DNA of 64,000 nucleotides from Bacteroidia bacterium (GTDB taxonomy: Bacteria > Bacteroidota > Bacteroidia > J057). Every line of letters begins with the position of its first letter. The stretch's first letter is position 1. Below, in pieces: positions 45,063 to 52,636 of the stretch. The notes below the pieces were generated by a model, which did not search any database, was not told where the DNA came from, and saw only the letters and a list, made by a program, of their open reading frames with translations. The stretch is from positions 1-64,000 of the forward strand of contig JAWPMV010000002.1 of NCBI GenBank assembly GCA_033391075.1, read 5' to 3'. The position numbers and the translations under genes are program-made.

Positions 45063-45318
45063 TGCAAAGGCTGCAAAACGCTTTCTACAGAAAGAAATCA
45101 AAGGTTTAAAGAATTGGCAACAGCCTTACGTTATCAATACAGATCAAAATCCTAGCTATGGAGCAGCAATAAAAATGCTCAAGGAAGAAAATCGCATTTC
45201 AGAATTTTGTGAGCATCGAAAAGTCAAGTACTTGAATAATATAGTTGAGGCCGACCATGGGGAAATTGAAACGCTTGATCAACTGACCCTTTTTGAACAT
45301 TCCCACACCCTCAAATCC
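45008..45318. mobile_element. Rearranged IS6-family fragment with inverted 3' piece
   Basis: From 45008 the plus strand matches the central part of the IS6 transposase (KAAKRFLQKEIKGLKNWQQP, INTDQNPSYG, NNIVEADHG). There is a one-base loss near 45044 and a one-base gain near 45260. At GATCAA (about 45277) the match switches to the opposite strand: 45284-45318 is the reverse complement of the element's 3' region (minus-strand FEGVGMFKKGQ against FETMRMFKKGQ in intact copies). About 10 bases of this piece overlap the recombinase stop region. No terminal repeats remain. Confidence 0.8.
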
Positions 45319-46297
45319 TCCCCTCAAAAAAATCCACTGCCCGCTTCGCTCTACTCTCCTCCCGCGCTTTGCGCGAATAGCGTTTTGTATTCTCGGTGCT
45401 ATGATGCCCCATGTCATCGGCGACCTCTTCGAGTCTACCTGTGCGGCCCATTTGCTCTGTGCCAAAAAAGTGGCGAAGGCTGTGGGCGGTCTTTTGGCCG
45501 TTGGGATCAATGACTTGGCCTAAAGCCATGCATTTGCTTTTGAGTTCTTTAACAATCCAACTGATAGAACGGGTGGTAAGTCTATCGCCATGGGTTCGGG
45601 GCGAAACGGAGGTAAAGAGTGGCTCAGGCCCAAAGAGAGGTTCGCGTTCTTCTTTATAGGCCATTAATAGTCGAAAAGTGCTGGCGGTTATGTGCACAAA
45701 ATCTTCTTTCACCTCCGAGCCTTTGCGCTGAACATCCAGGGTGGGAAGGCCGTTGCTAGTGCCTATGTCCTCCCAGTTTGCCCGATAAACTTCTATGGTT
45801 CTAATCCCCGTATCTGCCATTAGGGCGATCAGGGCTTTGTCTCTTTTATTATCTGCCATATCAATCAGGGCAATCACTTCTTCCAGGCTAAAGGCTTCCT
45901 TTCTTTTGGCCCGAGAAGTAACTGGTTTTCTGAGTTTTACAGGATTGGCAGGGTTGAACATAATGCCTCCTATATTATTATCCAGGATGCAGTAATCATA
46001 GAAACTCCGAACGGAAGATATTATCTTATTCACATAAGCCGTGGAAAGCGGTTTTCGCTCGTCTTCTCCCTGGCAGGGGTCGCCGTATCTTTTCAGCTCT
46101 TCGATGTAATAGTAAATGTCTTTCGCATGAACGCGGTTAACCGGTATTTCTCTAAGAGCTAGATAACCCAAAAACTTCTCAAAGCTATAGCTATAGGTTC
46201 GCTTGGTTGATTCGCTGGGCAAAGTGCTCATCCAGTTTCTAAAGATTTCTTCTTTGGTAACGCTAAAGTCTCCGAGCAGTTTCTGCAGATCTTCCAT
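45311..46297 (-). CDS. Tyrosine recombinase/integrase (XerC/D-like)
   Basis: 328 aa. An N-terminal SAM-like core-binding domain (about 15-115; STKRTYSYSFEKFLGYL) precedes a catalytic domain with the full set of active-site residues: Arg in DTGIRTIEVYRANWEDI, HSLRH (HxxR), DMGHHS and the nucleophile Tyr in NTKRYSRKA (about 310). It is slightly longer than housekeeping XerC/D (about 300) because of an insert before the third helix (GDPCQGEDERKP). It faces the IS6 fragment, and its last codons lie at the edge of the inverted IS piece. It may be the integrase of an old island or a stand-alone recombinase. No attachment site was identified. Confidence 0.9.
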   Translation of the reverse strand: MEDLQKLLGDFSVTKEEIFRNWMSTLPSESTKRTYSYSFEKFLGYLALREIPVNRVHAKDIYYYIEELKRYGDPCQGEDERKPLSTAYVNKIISSVRSFYDYCILDNNIGGIMFNPANPVKLRKPVTSRAKRKEAFSLEEVIALIDMADNKRDKALIALMADTGIRTIEVYRANWEDIGTSNGLPTLDVQRKGSEVKEDFVHITASTFRLLMAYKEEREPLFGPEPLFTSVSPRTHGDRLTTRSISWIVKELKSKCMALGQVIDPNGQKTAHSLRHFFGTEQMGRTGRLEEVADDMGHHSTENTKRYSRKAREESRAKRAVDFFEGRI

Positions 46298-46665
46298 AGG
46301 CTAAATATACACATTCTTTAATTGCGTGGAATACATATCAAGTTAGGAGTATTTTATCGAATATTTGTCAAAATAAAAGAAGATTAGTTAAGAATGAGGC
46401 CCTGCTTGATTGGAAATGCTTTCATCTTCGTATTATTTATTATTGTAAAATAAGGTTAATCGACAAGAAATAGGAGTAGAAGAATTTCGGAATTTATTTT
46501 TTGAAAAGTCCCAGAAAGTTTTCAGTTAGATTTTCTTACATATTTTATTGAAGCCTATCATTTTTTTGATAAACTTGGCCTAATGAGTCATATACGATCC
46601 TAATCAAATTTGCTGACAACCCATCTTGTCTATCAGCCATTCAAATAAGTAACAGCAAGTGTTCC
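46298..46665. other. Intergenic gap upstream of the recombinase
   Basis: 368 bp, AT-rich. No coding frame, transposon relic or clear promoter was recognised. It should contain the recombinase promoter (minus strand) and any promoter of the candidate RNA that follows. Confidence 0.4.
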
Positions 46666-46727
46666 CATGACAGTGGATTGTATTGTCATGCATTTTATAG
46701 CTCAGTGAAAGCTGGGCTTTTCTTTTT
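46666..46727 (+). ncRNA. Candidate small RNA 3' end: two hairpins plus terminator
   Basis: Hairpin 1 is CATGACA (46666-46672) with TGTCATG (46684-46690), a perfect 7-bp stem. Hairpin 2 is GCTCAG (46700-46705) with CTGGGC (46712-46717), followed at once by TTTTCTTTTT, a standard intrinsic terminator. No coding frame lies in the 370 bp before it, so the terminator seems to end a non-coding transcript. The 5' end is unknown, and no known RNA family is recognised. Confidence 0.4.
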
Positions 46728-46916
46728 GTAGTGTTAGGGGATTATATGACTTATACTGCAGGGGGTAATTCGATTTTTGAAATATACGAAATATAACATA
46801 TTGGTGATTAATTGTAATAGTTGTAGATTAATAAATCGGATCAACACCTAAGAATATCTTTTCAAGCTGATCAACTTCATTTGTGAGTACTTGGTCTCAA
46901 TTAACTTAAGAGGCAA

Positions 46917-47330
46917 ATGAAAGACTCAACTTTCTTATCCCCGCTTATTTTTTACGCTGAAGATAGTGCCGTTCAAACTCAGCTGTTTTCATGCGCTATG
47001 CAAGAAGCAAAGCCTAGATTCGAAGTGGTATATTTTCTCAATGGTGAACTATTGATTGAAGGATTGAGCCAAGCAGAACGAGAACAGAGGCCTTTCCCAA
47101 ATTTGATTCTATTAGATCTGGAGATGCCTATCCTCAATGGGTTTGAAACCCTGGAACTATTGCGTAAAGAAAAAGTATTTGACGAAATTCGAATTTTTAT
47201 CTTTTCATCTGTTGTGGATGATTGGATGGGAAAGGAGCTTATTCAGATGGGCGCAAATGCGTATATGAGAAAACCTATTGATTTGGATGAACTTATAAGT
47301 ATTATTGTTTACCTGGATGAGACTATTTAA
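46917..47330 (+). CDS. Single-domain response regulator (CheY-like)
   Basis: 137 aa, all receiver domain. The acidic pocket is IFYAEDS, the phospho-acceptor is Asp in LILLDLEMPILNGFE (about residue 66), the switch residue is in IFIFSS, and the conserved Lys is in MRKPID (about 122). There is no output domain, so it probably acts by protein contact in a phosphorelay. No histidine kinase is nearby. It is convergent with another response regulator whose stop lies 25 bp away. Confidence 0.9.
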   Translation: MKDSTFLSPLIFYAEDSAVQTQLFSCAMQEAKPRFEVVYFLNGELLIEGLSQAEREQRPFPNLILLDLEMPILNGFETLELLRKEKVFDEIRIFIFSSVVDDWMGKELIQMGANAYMRKPIDLDELISIIVYLDETI

Positions 47331-47355
47331 TTTTCCAGTAAACAGGAACGATTAT

Positions 47356-48219
47356 TCATCGGCTAATATATCTGAATTCAAGTAGTTGATATTCAGAACG
47401 GTATCTATCATAATAGGACCTGGATCTTTGTTTTCTATGCAATTTGTTTTTTACCCATAGCCGCTCAACTATTTCCAGATAATCGCTCAAAATACGTATC
47501 AAAGCCTCTTTTTTGGGATCATCACTTCCTGTTACTTTGATAATGAACTCTTCAAGGGTATGGAAGAAATCTGTAAGTATAAGTGCCTGATAAATAGGGT
47601 TTTCATGTTTTTGTAGGCAAATACAAATTTGCTTTTCCAGTTCTAATCTGGAACGTACATTAAGAATAACTTGTTCTATCGGATTCTTTTTCATCATAGA
47701 AAATTGAGAAAATCTGTGAGAGAGTTTCATTAAGTGTAAAAGGCTTCTTGGTGAGTTTTCGTGCTTATTGAGAGATCGTTCATTACTAGCTTTGGGACTT
47801 AGCTCTAAAGCCTTTTCATAGAATTCATTGAGTTGGCTCCATTCGATAGGTTTATGTATAAAACGCTCGACATAAGCCTGTTTGAGGATTTGTTTGAAGG
47901 TATAGGAGGATGAATCTGCTGAACAAAGCCAGATAAGGGGAGGGGAGTAGGAGAATTCTTTTAGCTGCATAATAATATCAAGAAACTGCCAGCCATCAAG
48001 GTAGGGCATATGAAGATCTAGGAGAATGGCATAAACAGAATTATGGATTTTTAATTCCTTTTCAAGGAAATAAAGGGCATCTCTTGCATCGGAGAAACAT
48101 TTAAGCTGAAATTTACTACCAATGCTTTGGAGAATATTTTGATATACAGATAGAGTCGTTGAATCATCTTCAACGATTAAGATATACGGTTTGGCAGCAT
48201 GATTTGCTGGAGACTTCAA
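47356..48219 (-). CDS. Response regulator with unknown C-terminal helical domain
   Basis: 287 aa. Residues about 10-135 are a receiver domain: ILIVEDDSTTLSVYQN, phospho-Asp in AILLDLHMPYLDGW, and Lys in FIHKPIEWSQ. From about 145 to the end there is a helical region (MKLSHRFSQFSMMKKNPIEQ, EFIIKVTGSDDPKKEALIR) that I do not recognise as a DNA-binding, kinase or cyclic-di-GMP output domain. It may bind a partner protein. The gene is convergent with the CheY-like gene and divergent from the Crp/Fnr gene at 48385. Confidence 0.85.
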   Translation of the reverse strand: MKSPANHAAKPYILIVEDDSTTLSVYQNILQSIGSKFQLKCFSDARDALYFLEKELKIHNSVYAILLDLHMPYLDGWQFLDIIMQLKEFSYSPPLIWLCSADSSSYTFKQILKQAYVERFIHKPIEWSQLNEFYEKALELSPKASNERSLNKHENSPRSLLHLMKLSHRFSQFSMMKKNPIEQVILNVRSRLELEKQICICLQKHENPIYQALILTDFFHTLEEFIIKVTGSDDPKKEALIRILSDYLEIVERLWVKNKLHRKQRSRSYYDRYRSEYQLLEFRYISR

Positions 48220-48384
48220 TATATTTCCTTTAACAGAGAAAGGACAAAGTTGGTCAGCCTTGACTACTTATTCAAGGAAAAGTAGCTGAGTGGAGAAATC
48301 CTATGTTTGAATAAGTATATCTGCAACAAAAATGGCAAACAATTTGAGGTAGTTTAAGGTGTTCATCCTGTAAATTAATCCCAT

Positions 48385-48969
48385 ATGGTTCAAGAGTTGC
48401 GGGAGCATTATGCTTTCAAATTTGGCTTGTTAAGTCAAGCGGAGGCTGAAAAAGTAATTTCACTTGGCTTCAGCAAACAACTTCCTCCCAAAACGATCTT
48501 TCGAGAAATAGGACAAGAAGATTATAGACTTGCCTACGTACTTAAGGGAATGTTAAGAACGTATCAATTGAATGATAAGGGAGAAGAAATTACTACTTTC
48601 TTAACTTTTGAGCATGATCATTCCATGAGTCTTCGCACCATCTTAAATGGGGAAGGTTCAAGGTATATGGTCCAATCAGTAGAGGAAACCATGCTTTTAT
48701 GTATAGATTATAGAGATCTCATGGAGGTATCAAAGAAGAATCCTGGATTCCAATCTGCCTATCGATTTTTTGCTGAAAGAGTAATTTTAGAATTGCTGGG
48801 AAGGATAGATAATTTTGTACGTAAAAGTCCGGAAGAAAGATATTTAGATCTCTTGCAGAAAAGACCAGGTATTTTTTCTCGGATTGCGGCGAAAGATATT
48901 GCCTATTTTTTAGGGGTAACACCTGTCTCTTTGAGTAGACTACGCAAAAGAGTTCAGCAGAAAAGTTGA
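48385..48969 (+). CDS. Crp/Fnr-family transcriptional regulator
   Basis: 194 aa. The N-terminal about 130 residues are a cyclic-nucleotide-binding-like beta-barrel (LAYVLKGMLRTYQLNDKGEE, FEHDHSMSLRTIL) without the Arg/Glu pattern of a true cAMP site. A long dimer helix follows, then a short helix-turn-helix (IAAKDIAYFLGVTPVSLSRLRKRV) at the C-terminus. This type is abundant in Bacteroidetes, with mostly unknown ligands. It is divergent from the response regulator, with 165 bp between them. The target genes are not evident. Confidence 0.9.
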   Translation: MVQELREHYAFKFGLLSQAEAEKVISLGFSKQLPPKTIFREIGQEDYRLAYVLKGMLRTYQLNDKGEEITTFLTFEHDHSMSLRTILNGEGSRYMVQSVEETMLLCIDYRDLMEVSKKNPGFQSAYRFFAERVILELLGRIDNFVRKSPEERYLDLLQKRPGIFSRIAAKDIAYFLGVTPVSLSRLRKRVQQKS

Positions 48970-49258
48970 AAAATTATCTTTTGTTAATAGATACTTAGTT
49001 CAAAAGTATTAAGTTTGACTAGTCTTATGTTTTGTACTCAAATTTACGCAGAAGACTTTAAACCCTTCCTCAATTCTTTCAAGCACTATTGACTTATCTT
49101 TCAAGGGAAGATAGAACGGCAATTAAAACCTATATATCTCAGATATTAGGAACTATAAAACTGTTGCAAAGAATATGTAATAGGAGCCAATTGAGCTCAA
49201 GGAAATAGATTCTCAATTGATTGTATGTAAGAGTAAATATGAATTGAACCATTATACA
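48970..49258. other. Intergenic gap with a short IS6-end look-alike
   Basis: About 290 bp without a coding frame. Bases 49161-49177 (CTGTTGCAAAGAATATG) agree at 16 of 17 positions with the left end of the intact IS6 copy, but nothing further matches. Otherwise nothing supported. Confidence 0.35.
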
Positions 49259-49383
49259 GCGCCTCTCAACCAGGGCGCAATGACCATGTTGCTTGAAGTC
49301 GAGAGTTTCTAACTTTATGGAACTCTTCGACTTTCTTTAATACAAGAAAATTTTCAATCGTTAGGTAATCCTAAACCCATCTG
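49259..49383 (+). ncRNA. Candidate structured RNA ahead of a terminator
   Basis: Two stems occur in 75 bp of non-coding sequence: GCGCC (49259-49263) with GGCGC (49274-49278), and a long one in which GTCGAGAGTT (49298-49307) pairs with AACTCTTCGAC (49321-49331) with one bulged base and further pairing outside. A strong terminator follows at 49384. This suggests a structured transcript rather than a protein gene. Family unknown, and promoter not identified. Confidence 0.35.
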
Positions 49384-49409
49384 ATGCCCCTTTATTGGGG
49401 CATTTTTTT
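49384..49409 (+). terminator. Intrinsic terminator
   Basis: ATGCCCC (49384-49390), a 6-base loop and GGGGCAT (49397-49403) form a 7-bp GC-rich stem followed by TTTTTT. It lies more than 400 bp from the nearest upstream plus-strand gene, so it probably ends a non-coding transcript. Confidence 0.75.
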
Positions 49410-49521
49410 GTTAATAAAAATGAAAAACTACTTTCATAGAAACGTATGCCTAAGTCAAGGCATTAATTTGAAATCAGATAGGTTAGGTCTCTTATATGGA
49501 ATTTAAGCCCTTTTGACTATT

Positions 49522-49953
49522 TTATTGGGGCGCAAGAGTATAAATAGATATTTCTCCTATCCCTGCATTTCTGCCCAATAGACTTTCATAAAAGCCTCTT
49601 AATATAATAGGTCCTTCCGAATTTTTTAGCAAATGATGCAGGGTCTCAAGATTAAATATGGCTTCCTTATTGAAATGCGTAATGATAAATCCTGTTTTCG
49701 GAGAATTATTTCCAAACTTTCCGCTGAGTAGGATACGGTTGATCCTTATCCCGGCATTTAAACCAAGTGCCCGGGCTTCTTCATACGTTAATTGCTCTAT
49801 TTCAGCTCCGAGGGTCTCAAATATTGCCCTATCAACCGGACTCGAACCCCATTCTGGCTTAATATTCAACTGATAATTTTCAGCTTGAAGGAGAACTTGA
49901 GCAAACGATAAATTTACCCAAGCGAAAAAGATAATGAATATGTTTAACCTCAT
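49522..49953 (-). CDS. Small exported PDZ-domain protein
   Basis: 143 aa with a Sec signal (IFIIFFAWVNLSFAQ). The mature part resembles the second PDZ domain of DegP/HtrA proteases: LTYEEARALGLNAGIRINRI, then NSPKTGFIITHFNKEAIFNL, then a strand with IILRGFYES. There is no protease domain and no membrane anchor, so it is a free periplasmic peptide-binding module, perhaps an adaptor that presents C-termini to a protease. The gene is divergent from the carbonic anhydrase gene. Confidence 0.7.
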   Translation of the reverse strand: MRLNIFIIFFAWVNLSFAQVLLQAENYQLNIKPEWGSSPVDRAIFETLGAEIEQLTYEEARALGLNAGIRINRILLSGKFGNNSPKTGFIITHFNKEAIFNLETLHHLLKNSEGPIILRGFYESLLGRNAGIGEISIYTLAPQ

Positions 49954-49995
49954 AGATAAAGTATTTTTCCTTTAAAATTCATACGACTACTCTTT

Positions 49996-50014
49996 ATGAT
50001 AGTTTTACTATCAT
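49996..50014. promoter_or_regulatory. 19-bp perfect palindrome in a divergent promoter region
   Basis: ATGATAGT-TTT-ACTATCAT, 8-bp arms with a 3-base centre, lies 42 bp upstream of the PDZ gene start. It could be a repressor or activator site for one or both divergent genes, or a hairpin in a leader RNA. No protein is assigned. Confidence 0.45.
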
Positions 50015-50107
50015 CCATTTTTTATGATTAAGGAGCATTTTATGGCATATAAAGGACTTTGTATTTAGAATTTCACCTTATTTAAGAAAAATACTGTTAG
50101 TAATAGT

Positions 50108-50138
50108 TTTGTCAATAATAGTAAAATTATTATCTGCG
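50108..50138 (+). promoter_or_regulatory. Possible promoter of the carbonic anhydrase gene
   Basis: TTTG at 50108-50111, a 19-nt spacer, then TATCTGCG at 50131-50138, which keeps four of the six fixed bases of TAnnTTTG. The spacer contains an inverted repeat ATAATA-N7-TATTAT (50115-50133). Weak -7 match; predicted start about 37 nt before the ATG. Confidence 0.35.
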
Positions 50139-50181
50139 ATATTCGTATTGTCAAATAACTAATAATCAACTCATAAATTAT

Positions 50182-50934
50182 ATGAAGAAAAATAGTTTTC
50201 TGGTTTTACTTATAGCGGTGGGTATGTTAACGGCATGTAGTAGCAATGGGGAGAGTAAAGAACCCTTATCGAGTAGTGGGCAAATAGTAGAGGAGTCAAT
50301 CGTAGGCCTGGTAGAAAAAGTTCTTACAAAAGAAGAACAGGATGCACTAAGCCCGGATCTAGTTATTCAATCTCTGAAAGAAGGAAATGAAAGATTTATG
50401 GTAAATGATCTGACCGCCAGAGATCATTCTGCTCAGGTTCGTGAAAGCGTAAAAGCCCAATATCCAAAAGCCATCATTTTATCTTGTGTTGATAGCAGGG
50501 TACCGGTAGAAGATGTTTTTGATAGAGGAATTGGAGATGTATTTGTAGCTCGTGTTGCGGGTAATTTTGTAAATGAAGACATTCTTGGCAGTATGGAATT
50601 TGCTTGTAAAGTCTCTGGATCAAAACTTATTCTGGTGATGGGACATGAGCATTGTGGAGCAGTGAAGGCAGCGATCGATGATGTTAAATTAGGAAATATT
50701 ACTCCCATGCTTACGAAAATTCAGCCGGCAGTTGAGAAAATCGAGTATGAGGGAGACAGATCATCCAAAAATCAGACTTTTGTCCATAAAGTAAGTGAAA
50801 GTAATGTGCGCAACACCATAGAAAAGATCCGGACAGATAGCCCCATATTAAAAGAAATGGAAGATAATGGCGAAATTAAAATCGTGGGAGCTCTTTACGA
50901 CATGGACAATGGTAGAGTAGAATTTCTAAAATAA
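50182..50934 (+). CDS. Exported beta-class carbonic anhydrase lipoprotein
   Basis: 250 aa with a lipoprotein signal (LLIAVGMLTAC, Cys about 19). The enzyme domain (about 60-250) has the zinc ligands and catalytic Asp/Arg pair of beta-carbonic anhydrases: SCVDSRVP (Cys, Asp, Arg at about 101-105) and GHEHCGAV (His and Cys at about 157-160). A further GNERFM motif opens the domain. It interconverts CO2 and bicarbonate. Most beta-class enzymes are cytoplasmic, whereas this one is predicted to be anchored outside the inner membrane. It stands alone with its own terminator. Confidence 0.9.
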   Translation: MKKNSFLVLLIAVGMLTACSSNGESKEPLSSSGQIVEESIVGLVEKVLTKEEQDALSPDLVIQSLKEGNERFMVNDLTARDHSAQVRESVKAQYPKAIILSCVDSRVPVEDVFDRGIGDVFVARVAGNFVNEDILGSMEFACKVSGSKLILVMGHEHCGAVKAAIDDVKLGNITPMLTKIQPAVEKIEYEGDRSSKNQTFVHKVSESNVRNTIEKIRTDSPILKEMEDNGEIKIVGALYDMDNGRVEFLK

Positions 50935-50956
50935 TTGCATTCATGCTAATTACTAA

Positions 50957-50992
50957 TCACCAGAAGTATTAGTTGCTTCTGGTGAAGTTTTT
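50957..50992 (+). terminator. Intrinsic terminator of the carbonic anhydrase gene
   Basis: TCACCAGAAG (50957-50966) pairs perfectly with CTTCTGGTGA (50976-50985) over 10 bp, followed by AGTTTTTAT. It lies 23 bp after the stop codon. Confidence 0.85.
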
Positions 50993-51125
50993 ATATGGTT
51001 ATGGCTAGATTAGAGGAGTCCAAACTAAAGGGGCAGAAAATGCACACTTCTATTTCCCAAAAATCATATGTGTGTGTTGATACCTCAGACCTCCATAGAC
51101 TATATTAGAAAAAGTTCTTTAACAA

Positions 51126-51398
51126 GCATATAATTTTCCTGGAGACAATATTTGACAGATAGTCATTAAGTATAATATTCCGCTTAAGAAACTTCGGAGG
51201 GGAACAAAGAAGAGAAAACGTGGGCATAGGCCTTCTTTTGATCCCAAGAGATAAAAAGAACGAAACCTGATAGATTCGTTAGTTGGCTCAAGAACTGTAA
51301 GTGAATTGCTACTTGATTTGAGAAAAATGCCTACGATTTTGGGCTATGATCAAACTCAGTTTCATCAAATTTTATCTTAAAAAGTATTTTTCAGACAG
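51126..51398 (+). pseudogene. Decayed IS5-type DDE transposase, C-terminal part
   Basis: Read across three frames, this stretch gives the C-terminal half of an IS5/IS4-like transposase. Frame 1 reads KKRKRGHRPSFDPKR, then a TAA at 51252-51254 where Tyr is expected, then KERNLID. After a shift it reads DRFVSWLKNCK, TGA, IAT, TGA, FEKNAYDFG. After another shift it reads MIKLSFIKFYLKKYF near the end. The RGHRPSFDP and KERNLIDRF blocks are typical of the family. Several stops and two frameshifts show long decay. No terminal repeats were found. Confidence 0.7.
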
Positions 51399-51401
51399 AA
51401 G

Positions 51402-52571
51402 CTAGATTAATTGAACCACCAAGAAACTCAAAAAAGATCCGATAAGCCCGCCAATAAATACCCGATAAGAAATACCCAGGAGGTGATATTTCTTTCTCAG
51501 TACTTTGCCAAGTCCGTAAAGATCTCGGGACAGATTATCATACAACTTTTCCTGATCGGTTCTAAGGCCTCGGAAGTAGTTAACAAATTTATTTTCCTCT
51601 ATGGACAGGAAATTTCCAAAGAAAAGCATATTCTCCCGATCCATGTCTCCGGGCGAAAATTCTTTGAGGGAATTTATGGTAGGCACGGCGCTAAACACAG
51701 CAAAAGTAGTTGCTAAGAGCGAACTTAATAAGAGAATAATGACGGGGATGTAGTTGGGGAAGTTGATTCCTTGGGAAAAGCTATCGATGGATAAACCGGC
51801 CGTAAGTCCTGTAATCAGGACCGAGAGGATTAAGGTATTGATGCTAATGATCATATTGGCTTTCCCATCAGCGATTCGGCTCAGATCGGTATGATTTTTC
51901 AGGGTAATCCGATAAGCGGTATCGATGCCTCTCCCAAAGTCTTTACCAGCCTTAAATCGCTTGTGCTCTTTTTTCAGGTTTTTGATGAACGATTTTAGTT
52001 TTAGGAGGTTCTTATTCTTTCTTTTGGTATACCAATCAATGGCCCAGGGGGTCAGAAAGCGATTGTGTAATAGTCTTTTCATCAATTCTTTGTACCAAAG
52101 CCGTTCTTCAATCGGTCGACTCGTTAAGTTTTTACATTCCAACAGAAGTAGATCGACTTTTTTGAAGAACTTCTTTTTTCCGGCAAAGGCCCATTCAGCG
52201 TCATGGAGGATATTGCTCGCCAGAATCCATTCAGGGTCTTTTTGAATCTCCCCTGAGAGTAAGGCTTTGAGTTGTTTGATTTGCTCTGGAGAACAGTCGT
52301 AGGGAGCAAGGAAGGTTTCCAACATCTGAATGCTATTCTCCACAAGTGAGCCTTCTTTGATTCCCCGGGAAATATCTTTAAAACATGCAGCGAGCATCAG
52401 CAGGTTAGATGTCTCTTCCTTCAGATTAGCTCGTTTCAGAAGCTTTTTAGACTCCTTGATAAAGACCTTACGAAATTTTAGGTTGTGGAATACGTGGCCT
52501 GGAGCTCTTTTATTGATAATGAGTTTTTCGACGTGAGTTTCTGCCTCAGGGAGGATGTTTAGGGATATCAT
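51402..52571 (-). CDS. Degenerate HD domain fused to a PycTM (Pycsar-effector-like) membrane domain
   Basis: 389 aa. The N-terminal about 200 residues follow the HD-phosphohydrolase fold. FHNLKFRKVF stands where active relatives have YHNxxHTxxV, and AACFKDIS where they have HD, so two metal-binding His are Phe and Lys. From about 220 comes the PycTM domain (DUF5706): AYRITLKNHTDLSRIADGKA, then two TM helices (about 240-262 and 275-298), and a last hydrophobic segment at the C-terminus. PycTM proteins are membrane effectors of Pycsar anti-phage systems when paired with a cyclase; no cyclase is seen here. It ends the run with the MscS gene and may have a stress role instead. Confidence 0.8.
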   Translation of the reverse strand: MISLNILPEAETHVEKLIINKRAPGHVFHNLKFRKVFIKESKKLLKRANLKEETSNLLMLAACFKDISRGIKEGSLVENSIQMLETFLAPYDCSPEQIKQLKALLSGEIQKDPEWILASNILHDAEWAFAGKKKFFKKVDLLLLECKNLTSRPIEERLWYKELMKRLLHNRFLTPWAIDWYTKRKNKNLLKLKSFIKNLKKEHKRFKAGKDFGRGIDTAYRITLKNHTDLSRIADGKANMIISINTLILSVLITGLTAGLSIDSFSQGINFPNYIPVIILLLSSLLATTFAVFSAVPTINSLKEFSPGDMDRENMLFFGNFLSIEENKFVNYFRGLRTDQEKLYDNLSRDLYGLGKVLRKKYHLLGISYRVFIGGLIGSFLSFLVVQLI

Positions 52572-52636
52572 TTCAGGAATTAATGGTGTAGGGTATAGAA
52601 AAAAAGTAAGGGACTTTTGAGCCCTTATATTCTTCT

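Noticed and set aside
45293..45523. Plus-strand frames opposite the recombinase (also 44965-45513 as one gene)
   Set aside because: They run through IS6 fragments and the antisense of the recombinase; no independent protein features.
49161..49177. Possible fourth IS6 end (CTGTTGCAAAGAATATG)
   Set aside because: Matches 16 of 17 bases of the intact IS6 end, but the outer GG/AC bases and all inner sequence differ, so chance cannot be excluded.
51402..52571. A complete Pycsar defence system
   Set aside because: Only the PycTM-type protein is present; no nucleotide cyclase gene lies within the flanking genes.
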